A stretch of DNA of 64,000 bases from Actinomadura syzygii (lineage in GTDB: Bacteria > Actinomycetota > Actinomycetes > Streptosporangiales > Streptosporangiaceae): contig NZ_VSFF01000010.1 in NCBI RefSeq assembly GCF_008085905.1, positions 62,001-126,000 on the forward strand, given 5' to 3'. The notes beneath the pieces were generated by a model. The model ran no database searches. It worked only from the letters and a program-made list of their open reading frames with translations, and was not told the DNA's origin. How positions within the stretch are numbered: position 1 is the first letter of the stretch; each line of letters starts with the position of its first letter. Positions 1 to 7,712 of this stretch are shown in pieces. The position numbers were made by a program, and so were the translations under genes.

Positions 1-25
1 GCGACGAGCCGGAGACGGGACGGCG

Positions 26-84
26 GCCGGGCATGGGAAGGGCCGGGGCGGCCCCCGCTCACCCCGGCCCTTCCCATGCCCGGC
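26..84. terminator. Very strong hairpin, probable bidirectional terminator
   Basis: Positions 26-48 and 62-84 are perfect inverted repeats (23-bp arms) around a 13-base loop. It lies downstream of the leftward small gene ending at 164, so it probably stops that transcript. There is no T-run, which is common for actinobacterial hairpin terminators. The role is inferred; the repeat is seen directly. Confidence 0.75.
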
Positions 85-163
85 CCTCCCGGCCGACCCT
101 CCGACCGGCCCTCTCGGGCCCGCGCGTCCTCCGGCCCTCACTCGGGCCCTCGGGCGTGCGCGC

Positions 164-460
164 TCAGGCGCTCACCGCGCCCTCAGGCGCGTGCGCCGGA
201 CGGGACGGGCGCACGGGGTGGCGCCCCCGCAGCGGTCCCGCCACCGGCTGCTGGAGCAGCCTCATGAGGACGACGCGGAACGGGCTCGGCGCCCCCTCCG
301 GCCAGACCCCGTGCACCGTCAGCAGGCACGCCCCGCACTGGGAGCACACCCGCAGCGGCGCCAGCAGCGACCGGTCCGACAGTCGGCCCAGCGTGATCTC
401 CAGCGTGGGCAGCTGCGCGCACCCCGACTGGGGTCCCTGGCAGCGGTCCTGGTCGTGCAT
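164..460 (-). CDS. Small Cys-containing protein of unknown function
   Basis: A 98-residue protein that I do not recognise. A good ribosome binding site (GAGGAGG) lies about six bases before the ATG, which supports real translation. The sequence has a CSQCGAC cluster near residues 40-46 plus Cys6 and Cys14, suggesting metal or redox chemistry, and an arginine-rich tail. It overlaps, in a different frame, the 3' half of the open frame that starts at 758, so one of the two frames must be non-coding in the overlap or a frameshift is present. It is the last gene before the hairpin at 26-84. Confidence 0.5.
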   Translation of the reverse strand: MHDQDRCQGPQSGCAQLPTLEITLGRLSDRSLLAPLRVCSQCGACLLTVHGVWPEGAPSPFRVVLMRLLQQPVAGPLRGRHPVRPSRPAHAPEGAVSA

Positions 461-758
461 GCCTGCCTCCTCGGTGGCGCCCGCGGCCGCGCCGGCCGGG
501 GCGGAGCGGCGCGGCGCGGCGGTCCCCCGCGCCTCCCCGGCCCGCCCGGCCGGCCCGTCCGGGCGCCGTGAGCGGGGTCTCGCAGCGCCGCAGCGGGCTC
601 TCGCACCCGCAGACGCAGGACCGGCGGCGGTCGTGCCCCCAGCGCTCCAGCAGGACCGCGAGGGAGCAGATGAGCAGTGCCGCGAGCAGGGCCGAAAGCG
701 CCGAATCGGCGCCGCCGTGGATCCGCTCGAAGCCGGAAATGATGGCGTTGCCCTCCAT
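183..758 (-). CDS. Small membrane-anchored protein; C-terminal extent uncertain
   Basis: The start is convincing: an AGGAGAGGAG stretch precedes the ATG at 758. The first 65 or so residues look protein-like, with a hydrophobic helix (residues about 19-37, ALSALLAALLICSLAVLL) and a short Cys-rich patch (CVCGC). After roughly residue 66 the frame becomes Arg/Gly/Ala-rich and reads like the shadow of the gene at 164-460, which uses another frame. The real protein may therefore be shorter, or a frameshift may join the two. Function is unknown. A 12-bp inverted repeat lies about 70 bp upstream. Confidence 0.4.
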   Translation of the reverse strand: MEGNAIISGFERIHGGADSALSALLAALLICSLAVLLERWGHDRRRSCVCGCESPLRRCETPLTAPGRAGRAGRGGAGDRRAAPLRPGRRGRGRHRGGRHARPGPLPGTPVGVRAAAHAGDHAGPTVGPVAAGAAAGVLPVRGVPADGARGLAGGGAEPVPRRPHEAAPAAGGGTAAGAPPRAPVPSGARA

Positions 759-829
759 GGCTCCTCTCCTGCCGTGGGAACGTGCGGCGAGATTCCCCGC
801 CGCGGAACGGGCGAGGAGCCTTAGTGTTG

Positions 830-879
830 CATGGGCTAAAGCGGATTTACATCACGGAAGCATCACACTTTAGCCCATG
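830..879. promoter_or_regulatory. Long-spaced 12-bp inverted repeat, probable operator
   Basis: CATGGGCTAAAG (830-841) and CTTTAGCCCATG (868-879) are perfect inverted copies separated by 26 bases of lower-GC sequence. The site lies 72 bp upstream of the leftward start at 758, where a promoter is expected. The arms are about 38 bp centre to centre, which suits cooperative binding of two dimers or a hairpin leader. The regulator is unknown. Confidence 0.5.
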
Positions 880-1026
880 AAACCAGGACATGACGAAACC
901 CCCTGGACGGTGAATCGATCCAATGCGCACGAGGCATTGAAACGGTTTCGCCCAGGGGACGTCACGCGGTTTGTTCAGAATCCTTTCGCCGATATCGTGC
1001 GGCGGCGCCGACGACCCGTCCGGCGA

Positions 1027-1296
1027 TTAGGAACGCACTTCCCGGCCGTTGGTCCGCGGCCAGCGCGCGGCGGCCCGGCCGGCCCGGTCCTCGCGCCCGT
1101 GCCACCGGACGTAGAAGACCGTCAGCCGCAGCGCGGCGACCGCGCCGCCCGCCGCCACGCAGGCGGCCAGCGCGTGCCAGACCGTCCACCACGGCCCGGG
1201 GCCCGTCCCCTCGCGGACGAGGTCCCCGGCCGCGGCGACGGCCAGCCCGGTGGAACTGAACGCGGCTCCGTAGCCGCCGAGAACGGTGACCTTCAT
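1027..1296 (-). CDS. Small two-helix membrane protein
   Basis: Eighty-nine residues, start ATG at 1296 preceded by GGGGGG. A longer in-frame extension upstream is Arg/Pro-rich and unconvincing. Two hydrophobic stretches are visible (about residues 4-23 and 38-59), joined by a short loop with WWTVWHA, followed by a basic tail. I do not recognise a family. Its neighbours on the same strand are also small unknown proteins, so the three may form a locus of small envelope proteins; that is inference only. Confidence 0.55.
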   Translation of the reverse strand: MKVTVLGGYGAAFSSTGLAVAAAGDLVREGTGPGPWWTVWHALAACVAAGGAVAALRLTVFYVRWHGREDRAGRAAARWPRTNGREVRS

Positions 1297-1320
1297 CGAT
1301 CTGCCCCCCGTGAACGCGGA

Positions 1321-1352
1321 GCACCCCCCGGCCCGGCCTGGCCGGGGGGTGC
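1321..1352. terminator. Perfect 13-bp hairpin upstream of the small membrane gene
   Basis: GCACCCCCCGGCC (1321-1333) is repeated inverted at 1340-1352 around a six-base loop. It sits just 25 bases before the leftward start at 1296, so it could be a terminator for an upstream transcript or an attenuator in the leader of that gene. There is no T-run. Confidence 0.5.
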
Positions 1353-2001
1353 GTATCCGCGGGCCGTCCGCCCCCCTCCGGCGTGCGGCAGCAGCCGCCG
1401 GAGCCCCCCGGGAGCGGACCTCGGGCCCGCTGTCGCGCCGGCGGCCCCGCCGGCGCGCGACTCCGGGACGGGGCATGAACCGTCCCGGTTGATGGCTACT
1501 CCTGCGCGGCCGAACCGGCCTGCCCCGTTCCCCCCGAAATGGAGCAGGCCGGTCCCATCACCACGGTGTGACCATCAGTCACATCCGGCCGTCTCCGGTC
1601 CGGACGTGAACGACTATAGCCCACGTAACACGAGCCCGCAAACACACTTTGAGAAAGGCGCGTCCATCGCGTCCCGGAAGAGCTCCCGCGCCACCGGCGC
1701 GCACCCTCGGAGCGCATTACGACCAGACCACACAAAGCATGACAGACACCCCCGAAACCCCGACACCGCGCGAAAGTCGAGACATCGCCCCGCCGCTCCG
1801 CGCGTCGTCGGAGCGCCGCCGCCGCACTAAGGGCGGCAGCAGGGAGGACACCCCACCGCCCCCCGGAACGGCCATCCGTTACACCGACATTGGTCATGCC
1901 CGAAACCGGCCATTACGTCTAATTACAGGAAGCACCGAAGAGCCCCCGCGAAGAAACCCGCCACCGGCCTTGCCGTCGACTTGCAAAGCCGACTTAGCCC
2001 T
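1353..2001. other. Long gene-free stretch
   Basis: No reading frame here has convincing composition or a ribosome binding site. Visible signals are a palindrome TGTGAC-catca-GTCACA at 1567-1583, which resembles the Crp/GlxR consensus but has one extra base in the spacer, and a relatively AT-rich run near 1610-1660 and 1915-1935. It may hold promoters for the small leftward genes and for the RNA before ald. Otherwise I see nothing in it. Confidence 0.4.
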
Positions 2002-2158
2002 TGTAACTTGAAGTCGTCACGCCCGGGGAACCGGGGGTCTGCCACAGAAGGCTCGACGGGACGTGAGTCCCGGGCGCGACACCGATCCCGGGCTCACTCC
2101 CAAGTTGCAGGCCGGTCGTCGGTTCCGGAGGCCCCCAGACCGTGCGCTGGGGGCCTCC
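2002..2158 (+). ncRNA. Structured leader RNA or small RNA upstream of ald
   Basis: A closing helix pairs TGTAACTTG (2002-2010) with CAAGTTGCA (2101-2109, one G-U pair). Inside it, CCCGG/CCGGG (2022-2035) is closed by a GGAA tetraloop, and CGGGAC/GTCCCG (2057-2072) by a GTGA tetraloop. A perfect 12-bp terminator hairpin (2127-2138 with 2147-2158) follows, then a short T-rich run. This layout of aptamer-like fold, terminator and gene 150 bases later fits either a riboswitch controlling alanine dehydrogenase or a free-standing small RNA. I could not match it to a known riboswitch class with confidence. Confidence 0.5.
2127..2158 (+). terminator. Intrinsic terminator before ald
   Basis: Perfect 12-bp stem GGAGGCCCCCAG / CTGGGGGCCTCC with an eight-base loop, followed by TCCGTTT. 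It ends the structured RNA in front of ald or acts as its expression platform. Confidence 0.75.
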
Positions 2159-2304
2159 TCCGTTTCCACCGTTCCTCGCTCGCGTTTTCGCCTTACACCG
2201 TGTCAGCAGGACCGGCGATACACTTACACCCTGCACATGGGCACGGTGCCGCGGCGGGCACCACGCTGGAGACGTACATCCGATCACCAGCAGCGGAGGA
2301 TCCC

Positions 2305-3420
2305 GTGAAGATCGGCGTCCCGCGCGAGGTCAAGAACCATGAGTACCGGGTGGCCATCACACCGGCCGGTGTCCATGAGCTGACCCGCCACGACCACGAG
2401 GTCTTCGTCGAGCGAGGCGCCGGCCTCGGCTCGGCGGTCCCGGACGACGACTACGTCGCCGCCGGCGCCAAGATCCTGGACGGGCCCGACGAGGTCTGGG
2501 CCGAAGGCGACCTCATCCTCAAGGTCAAGGAGCCCATCGCGTCCGAGTACCACCGGATGCGCGACGGCCAGGTCCTGTTCACCTACCTGCACCTCGCGGC
2601 GTCCCGCGAGTGCACCGACGCGCTGCTGGCCGCCGGGGTCACCGCGATCGCCTACGAGACCGTCCAGCTCCCGGACCGCTCGCTGCCGCTGCTCGCGCCG
2701 ATGTCCGAGGTCGCCGGGCGGCTCGCGCCGCAGGTCGGCGCGTACAACCTGATGGCCTCCAACGGCGGGCGCGGCGTGCTGCCGGGCGGCGTGCCGGGGG
2801 TGGCCCCGGCGAAGGTCGTCGTCATCGGCGGCGGCGTGTCGGGCCTCAACGCGGCGCAGATCGCCGTGGGCATGGGCGCGGACGTCACCATCCTGGACGT
2901 CAACGTCGACCGCCTCCGCCACATCGACGCCATCTACCAGGGACGCCTGCGCACCCTCGTGTCCAACGCCTACACCGTCGAGCGGGAGGCGCGGGCCGCC
3001 GACCTCGTCATCGGGGCCGTGCTGATCCCCGGCGCCAAGGCGCCGAAGCTGATCTCCAACGACCTGGTGGCGGGGATGAAGTCCGGGTCGGTGCTCGTGG
3101 ACATCGCGATCGACCAGGGCGGCTGCTTCGAGGACTCCCGTCCCACCACGCACGACGACCCCACGTACCGGGTGCACGAGTCGACGTTCTACTGCGTCGC
3201 GAACATGCCGGGGTCGGTGCCGAACACGTCCACGTACGCGCTGACCAACGTGACGCTCCCCTACGCCGTCCAGATCGCCGACAAGGGCTGGCGCCGCGCG
3301 CTGCAGGCCAACGCCGCTCTCGCGCTCGGTCTCAACACTCACGCGGGCGAACTCGTCTACGACCACGTGGCCGAGGCGCACAACCTCCCGTTCACGCCGC
3401 TGGCGTCCATCCTGGACTGA
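2305..3420 (+). CDS. ald: Alanine dehydrogenase
   Basis: A 371-residue NAD-dependent L-alanine dehydrogenase (alanine + NAD to pyruvate + ammonia + NADH), cytoplasmic and the usual family length. The GTG start at 2305 has GGAGGA five bases before it, and the protein opens with the family signature VKIGVPREVKNHEYRVA. The NAD-binding Rossmann motif GGGVSGLNAA lies near residue 175, with a conserved IDQGG segment near 270. It stands alone, preceded by a structured RNA and terminator, so transcript-level control is plausible. The next rightward gene, a histidine phosphatase, follows after 48 bases and may be co-transcribed. Confidence 0.95.
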   Translation: MKIGVPREVKNHEYRVAITPAGVHELTRHDHEVFVERGAGLGSAVPDDDYVAAGAKILDGPDEVWAEGDLILKVKEPIASEYHRMRDGQVLFTYLHLAASRECTDALLAAGVTAIAYETVQLPDRSLPLLAPMSEVAGRLAPQVGAYNLMASNGGRGVLPGGVPGVAPAKVVVIGGGVSGLNAAQIAVGMGADVTILDVNVDRLRHIDAIYQGRLRTLVSNAYTVEREARAADLVIGAVLIPGAKAPKLISNDLVAGMKSGSVLVDIAIDQGGCFEDSRPTTHDDPTYRVHESTFYCVANMPGSVPNTSTYALTNVTLPYAVQIADKGWRRALQANAALALGLNTHAGELVYDHVAEAHNLPFTPLASILD

Positions 3421-3468
3421 CTGCGCCGGAGGTTCCGGACGCCCGCTTCCCCGGGTAGACAGTCACTC

Positions 3469-4056
3469 ATGGGTGAGCTGATCTTGCTGCGGCACGGGGA
3501 GACCGAATGGAGCCGCGCCCGCCGGCACACCGGGCGGACGGACCTGCCGCTGACGGAGCGCGGCGAGGAGCAGGCGCGCGCGCTGCGCGGGGCGCTGCGC
3601 GGGCGGCGGATCGTCCGGACGGTCGCGAGCCCCGCCGAGCGGGCGCTGCGCACCGCCGAGCTGGCCGGGCTCCGGGTGGACGACGTCGACCCCGACCTGT
3701 GGGAATGGGACTACGGCGGTTACGAGGGCGTCACCACGCCCGAGATCCAGGAGGACCGTCCCGGCTGGTACCTGTGGGACGACGGGGTGGTCCCCGGCGA
3801 CGCCGCCCATCCGGGCGAGACCGTCGAGCGGGTCGGTGCGCGGGCGGACGCCGTCCTCGCACGGGTGCTGCCGCTGCTCACGGACGGTGACGTCGCGCTC
3901 GTCGCGCACGGCCACGTCCTGCGGGTGCTCACCGCGCGCCGGCTCGGCCTCGCGCCCGCGCAGGGCCGCCTCTTCGCCCTGGAGACCGGGACGGTGTCGG
4001 CCCTCGGCGACGAGCACGGACGCCCGGTGATCACCGCCTGGAACGTCCCCGCCTGA
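3469..4056 (+). CDS. Histidine phosphatase family protein (phosphoglycerate-mutase-like)
   Basis: A 195-residue protein of the histidine phosphatase superfamily. The catalytic RHGE motif (LLRHGETEWS) is at residues 7-15, and the second histidine is in VAHGHVLRVL near residue 145. These generate and accept a phosphohistidine intermediate. EWDYGGYEGVTTPEI resembles the SixA/CobC/PhoE-like acid phosphatases rather than glycolytic phosphoglycerate mutase, so the substrate cannot be stated. It starts 48 bases after ald and is followed by a GC-rich hairpin. Confidence 0.85.
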   Translation: MGELILLRHGETEWSRARRHTGRTDLPLTERGEEQARALRGALRGRRIVRTVASPAERALRTAELAGLRVDDVDPDLWEWDYGGYEGVTTPEIQEDRPGWYLWDDGVVPGDAAHPGETVERVGARADAVLARVLPLLTDGDVALVAHGHVLRVLTARRLGLAPAQGRLFALETGTVSALGDEHGRPVITAWNVPA

Positions 4057-4057
4057 G

Positions 4058-4101
4058 GACCGCCCGGCGGGGAGGCCGGCGGGGCGCCGCGCGGGGCGGT
4101 C
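4058..4101 (+). terminator. Hairpin after the histidine phosphatase
   Basis: GACCGCCC (4058-4065) pairs with GGGCGGTC (4094-4101), directly after the stop codon at 4056; the intervening GC-rich bases can pair further. Probable end of the ald-side transcript. Confidence 0.45.
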
Positions 4102-4124
4102 GGATTGTCGTCCCCAGCGCATAA

Positions 4125-4157
4125 GGTACCCATTGGGGGATGTCCCCCAGGGGTACC
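4125..4157 (+). promoter_or_regulatory. CsoR-type operator
   Basis: GGTACC at 4125-4130 and 4152-4157 flank G- and C-tracts (TTGGGGGA then TCCCCCAGGGGTA). The pattern TACCC..GGGGG on both strands matches the GC-tract operator recognised by copper-sensing CsoR repressors. It lies about 40 bp before csoR, so autoregulation is the likely reading. Confidence 0.65.
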
Positions 4158-4193
4158 GGGGCGCGTGCCCCCGAAGGGATTGCGAGGACGGAG

Positions 4194-4493
4194 ATGGCGA
4201 CCAGCGAGACCCCCACCCGCGGGTACACCGCCACCAAGGACCAGCTGCAGACCCGGCTGGCCCGGATCGAGGGCCAGGTGCGCGGCATCGACCGGATGGT
4301 CGAGGAGGACCGCTACTGCATCGACATCCTCACCCAGATCAGCGCCGTCCAGGCCGCGCTGGACAAGGTGGCGCTCGGCCTGCTGGACGGCCACGTCCGG
4401 CACTGCGTGGCCGAGGGCGCGGAGGAGGGCAAGGGCGAGGCCATGTCCACCGAGCTGATGGCCGCCGTGGGCCGCCTCATGCGCCGCGGCTGA
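4194..4493 (+). CDS. csoR: CsoR-family copper-sensing repressor
   Basis: A 99-residue all-helical metal-sensing repressor (DUF156/RcnR-CsoR family). The start ATG at 4194 follows GAGGACGGAG; an in-frame ATG at 4140 falls inside the operator and is unlikely. The copper ligands are complete: Cys in DRYCID, then HVRHC giving His and Cys four residues apart, matching the Cys-His-Cys set of CsoR rather than the nickel or formaldehyde sensors. Cu(I) binding should release the protein from the operator just upstream. No copper ATPase or chaperone lies next to it, so its targets are probably elsewhere in the genome. Confidence 0.88.
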   Translation: MATSETPTRGYTATKDQLQTRLARIEGQVRGIDRMVEEDRYCIDILTQISAVQAALDKVALGLLDGHVRHCVAEGAEEGKGEAMSTELMAAVGRLMRRG

Positions 4494-4525
4494 CCCCCCC
4501 CACCCGCACGTGACGCGCGCGGGCC

Positions 4526-5044
4526 TCAGTCGTCGCGGGCGGAGTCCGGTTTGCGGCGGCGGGCGTGCTCGATGCTGTCCACGAGGACGCGCCATCCTTT
4601 CAGGAAGTGCCCTCGCTCCACCGGGTCGAGGGTCTCCAGGGCCGTTCTGAGGGGGCGGACCCGGCGCCAGGCGAACCGCTCGATCGCGGCGCGGTGCTCC
4701 TCGTGCAGGCTGACGATCATGCGGCGGCGGTCCCGGTCGTCCGGGCGCCGCTCGACGAACCCGCCGCGCTCCAGCTCGCCGAGGAGCTGGCTGGCCGTGG
4801 CGGGGTTCAGCGCCATGTGCCGGGCGAGGACGCCGACCGGCGCGGGCCCGTGCAGCACGAGCGCCATCAGCGCGGGGACGTGCCGGGGCCCGAGGCCCGC
4901 GTCCTTCACCCGCGTCATGAGCCCCTCCGCGTCCCGGTGGCCGTCCGCCCCCTTCATGCCGCGCACCATGCGGCTGATGAGCTGGATCAACGTCTCCAGG
5001 TCGGCGTCGATCGAGGCGTCGGTCGTCCCGGAATCGTCAGACAT
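4526..5044 (-). CDS. MarR-family transcriptional repressor
   Basis: A 172-residue winged-helix MarR regulator. The core runs from about residue 50 to 135, with the recognition region LARHMALNPATASQLLGELE and the wing FVERRPDDRDRRR. The ATG at 5044 has no ribosome binding site and lies three bases from a TTGAnnnTCAA palindrome, so translation is probably leaderless and autoregulated. It is divergent from the drug-efflux transporter at 5163, the classic marR/efflux arrangement, which suggests ligand-induced control of efflux. Confidence 0.88.
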   Translation of the reverse strand: MSDDSGTTDASIDADLETLIQLISRMVRGMKGADGHRDAEGLMTRVKDAGLGPRHVPALMALVLHGPAPVGVLARHMALNPATASQLLGELERGGFVERRPDDRDRRRMIVSLHEEHRAAIERFAWRRVRPLRTALETLDPVERGHFLKGWRVLVDSIEHARRRKPDSARDD

Positions 5045-5047
5045 ATC

Positions 5048-5097
5048 TTGAATCTCAACATATTTCGTGATCCACTGCCAGACGTATTGAAGTTCAA
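5048..5097. promoter_or_regulatory. Paired MarR operators in the divergent promoter
   Basis: Two copies of TTGA-nnn-TCAA occur, at 5048-5058 and 5087-5097, 39 bp apart. They lie in an unusually AT-rich gap between the divergent marR and MFS genes. One abuts the regulator start; the other faces the transporter. Binding by the adjacent MarR protein is inferred. Confidence 0.65.
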
Positions 5098-5162
5098 GGT
5101 GTTTCGCGGTTCAACGATCGGGGACACGGAGGCGACCGGAGACGAAGGCAGGGGGGCCGACC

Positions 5163-6701
5163 ATGGCCGAAAGCCCGTCCACCAGGGTGGCGCCGCCGGG
5201 GAGCGGCTCCGCGGAACGGCTCGACCGCCAGACGATCGTGCTCGGCCTGGTGATCGTGTCGGGGACCGTGATGGCGATCCTGGACACCACGATCGTCAAC
5301 GTGGCGCTGGAGACGCTCGGCCGCGACTTCGACACCGGGCTGTCCACCATCCAGTGGGTCATCACCGGATACATGCTGGCCATGGGCACGGTCATCCCGC
5401 TGACCGGCTGGGCCGTCGACCGGTTCGGCGGACGGCGCGTCTGGATGACGTCGATCGTGCTGTTCGTCCTCGGCTCGGCGCTGTCCGGCCTGGCCTGGAA
5501 CATCGAGTCGCTGATCGTGTTCCGGGTGCTGCAGGGGCTCGGCGGCGGGATGCTGATGCCGACCGGCATGGCGATCCTGACGATGGCGGCCGGGCCGCGC
5601 CGGCTCGGCCGGATCATGAGCATCATCGGGGTGCCGATGCTGCTCGGTCCCGTCCTCGGCCCGGTGCTCGGCGGCTGGCTGGTCGAGGACGTCGACTGGC
5701 GCTGGATCTTCTTCGTGAACCTGCCGGTCGGCGCGCTCGCCCTCGCGCTCGCCTGGTGGAAGGTGCCGCACGACCACGGCGAGCACCGCGCGTCGGCGTT
5801 CGACGTGCGCGGGCTGGTCCTGCTGCCGCCGGGGTTCGTCCTGCTGATCTACGGGCTGTCCACGGCGACCAGCCACGGCGGCTTCGGGGACGCCGCGACG
5901 CTCGGCTGGCTCGCTGCCGGCGTCGTCCTCGTCGGCCTGTTCGCGCTGCACAGCCTGAGCCGCGGCGAGCGCGCGCTGATCGACGTGCGGCTGTTCGCCG
6001 ACAGGACCTTCGCGACCGCGTCCGCCGCCGTGTTCTTCGTCGGCATCGCGCTGATGGGCTCGATGCTGCTGATCCCGCTCTACTACCAGACCGGGCGCGG
6101 CGAGGGCGCGTTCGCGGCCGGGCTGCTGCTCGCCCCGCAGGGCCTCGGCGCGGCGACCGCGATGCCGCTGGCCGGGGTGATCACCGACAAGCTCGGCGCG
6201 GGGCGGATCGTCCCGTTCGGCATCGTGCTGCTGGTGCTCGGGACGGTCCCGTTCGCGCTCGTCCAGGCGGACACGTCCTACTGGCTGCTCGGCTCCGCCC
6301 TCTTCGTGCGGGGGCTCGGGCTCGGCTGCACGATGATGCCGACGATGTCGGCGGCGCTCACGACGCTGCGCAGGGAGGTGGTGTCGCGGGCGAGCAGCAC
6401 GCTGAACATCATCGTCCAGCTCGGCGGCTCGGTCGGGACGGCGCTGCTCGCCGTGATCCTGTCCCAGCAGATCAGCGACCGGATCCCGCAGGCGAGCGGC
6501 GGCGGGGCCGGCGGGGGCGGCCTGGGGCGGATCCCCGCGCAGGCCCGCGAGCAGGTCGCGCCGAAGCTGGCGGACGCGTTCGGGCACACGTTCTGGGTGG
6601 CGCTCGCCCTCACCGCCGTGCTGATCATCCCCGCGCTGCTGCTCCCCCGGCACGGCGCGCACGCCAGGGACGGTGAGCGCGGGGCGGTCCCCTTCGAGTG
6701 A
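5163..6701 (+). CDS. MFS multidrug exporter, DHA2 (EmrB/QacA) family
   Basis: A 512-residue inner-membrane proton-driven drug exporter with about 14 hydrophobic helices, the usual DHA2 size. Motif C-like and DHA2 signatures are visible: LDTTIVNVALETL in helix 1, QWVITGYMLAMG, DRFGGRRVWM (motif A), and GPVLGPVLGGWLV in helix 5. A Gly-rich loop near residue 445 lies before the last helix. It is transcribed divergently from the MarR regulator, with two shared operators. The substrate cannot be predicted. Confidence 0.9.
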   Translation: MAESPSTRVAPPGSGSAERLDRQTIVLGLVIVSGTVMAILDTTIVNVALETLGRDFDTGLSTIQWVITGYMLAMGTVIPLTGWAVDRFGGRRVWMTSIVLFVLGSALSGLAWNIESLIVFRVLQGLGGGMLMPTGMAILTMAAGPRRLGRIMSIIGVPMLLGPVLGPVLGGWLVEDVDWRWIFFVNLPVGALALALAWWKVPHDHGEHRASAFDVRGLVLLPPGFVLLIYGLSTATSHGGFGDAATLGWLAAGVVLVGLFALHSLSRGERALIDVRLFADRTFATASAAVFFVGIALMGSMLLIPLYYQTGRGEGAFAAGLLLAPQGLGAATAMPLAGVITDKLGAGRIVPFGIVLLVLGTVPFALVQADTSYWLLGSALFVRGLGLGCTMMPTMSAALTTLRREVVSRASSTLNIIVQLGGSVGTALLAVILSQQISDRIPQASGGGAGGGGLGRIPAQAREQVAPKLADAFGHTFWVALALTAVLIIPALLLPRHGAHARDGERGAVPFE

Positions 6702-6722
6702 CCCCCGCCCCCGGCGAGAGCC

Positions 6723-7598
6723 CTAGGACGCGATGGTCCAGGCGGCCGGGTCGGACTCGTGCTCGCGCGTGAGCCGCCTGGCCCGCCTGGCGTCCGGGGA
6801 GTAGCGGTACCGCTCCGGGACGATCCGCGTCGTCCGGTGCAGCCCCTTGAGCGTCACCGTCGCGGCGAGGTCGGACGTCGGCAGGCCCGGCAGCCCGTAC
6901 ATGCGGCGCGCCCAGCGCGGCAGCGTCGCGACGACCAGCATCCCGATGCCGGGCGCGGCGAGCTTCAGCGGCAGCAGGTTGCGCGGGACGGCCGGGCTGA
7001 ACATCCGGCGCAGCCCGTCCCTCGCCTCGTCGCACGCCCAGATCCGGCCGCGCATGCCGGCGTAGTAGTCGCGCATCTCGGCGACGGACGCGGGCACGTC
7101 CGCCGGGTCGAGGCCGACGACCGCGGCGGCGCGGCGCTGCTCGTCCACGAAGGCGTCGGCGTCCGCGCGGGTCAGCCCGACGCCGGCGCGGCGGGCGACG
7201 TCCAGGTAGGAGTCGACCTCGCCCATGTGGACCCACAGCAGGTTCTCGGGGTCGTCCACCGGGAACGTCTCGCCGGTGCGCAGGTCGAGGCCGGTCAGCT
7301 TGGAGTGCAGCTTGCGGACGCGGCGGCCCACCCGCTCGACCTCGGCCTCCGTCCCGTAGGTGCGGACGCGGACGAACTCCACCGTCCGGCCGAGCCGCGC
7401 CCACGCCGCGGACGGGTCCATCAGCTCGGAGTTCTGCGCCGTCCCCCACATCGACCGCGGGTGCAGTGCCTGGAGCAGCAGGGCCCTGATCCCGCCGACG
7501 ATCAGCACGGGCTCGCCCATGATCCGCCACGTCACCGAACCGGGCCCGAAGAGCCCGTGGTCCACCGGCTCGTCGCGCAGGTCGCGCACGTCGGGCAC
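6723..7598 (-). CDS. Oxygenase of the MpaB/rubber-oxygenase (DUF2236) family
   Basis: A 291-residue protein of the DUF2236 family, which includes fungal MpaB and the rubber oxygenase Lcp catalytic domain, where a b-type haem is bound by conserved histidines. Visible hallmarks are LLLQALHPRSMWG near residue 40, FVRVRTYGT, LLWVHMGEVDSYL near 120 and RYRYSPDARRARR near the end. Many actinobacterial members are of unknown substrate. It is convergent with the MFS exporter and has no obvious operon partner. Confidence 0.8.
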   Translation of the reverse strand: MPDVRDLRDEPVDHGLFGPGSVTWRIMGEPVLIVGGIRALLLQALHPRSMWGTAQNSELMDPSAAWARLGRTVEFVRVRTYGTEAEVERVGRRVRKLHSKLTGLDLRTGETFPVDDPENLLWVHMGEVDSYLDVARRAGVGLTRADADAFVDEQRRAAAVVGLDPADVPASVAEMRDYYAGMRGRIWACDEARDGLRRMFSPAVPRNLLPLKLAAPGIGMLVVATLPRWARRMYGLPGLPTSDLAATVTLKGLHRTTRIVPERYRYSPDARRARRLTREHESDPAAWTIAS

Positions 7599-7712
7599 CT
7601 CGACCGCCTCCCGTCTCCGCCGGCCGGCGCGGGGGCGCCGACCGAAGTAACCGAAGACTTACCCAATCACGGCGCGGGTCACACGATCAAGCCCTCCACC
7701 TGCGGGACCGCG

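Noticed and set aside
33..824. Long rightward open frame of about 263 codons at the window start
   Set aside because: Composition is shuffled Arg/Pro/Ala/Ser with no ribosome binding site, and it lies opposite leftward genes that have good start signals; it is an antisense shadow.
877..1830. Rightward open frame of about 317 codons
   Set aside because: Runs through perfect hairpins and intergenic palindromes, has no binding site and reads as Arg/Pro-rich noise.
1496..1897. Leftward open frame of 133 codons in the gap before ald
   Set aside because: No ribosome binding site or family-like features; it contains the Crp-like palindrome and looks like non-coding DNA.
2002..2126. Assignment of the ald leader to the c-di-AMP (ydaO) riboswitch
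   Set aside because: A few strings are similar (GGGGAACC; GGCTCACTC followed by GCAGGC), but the order and the invariant core could not be aligned, so the class was not claimed.
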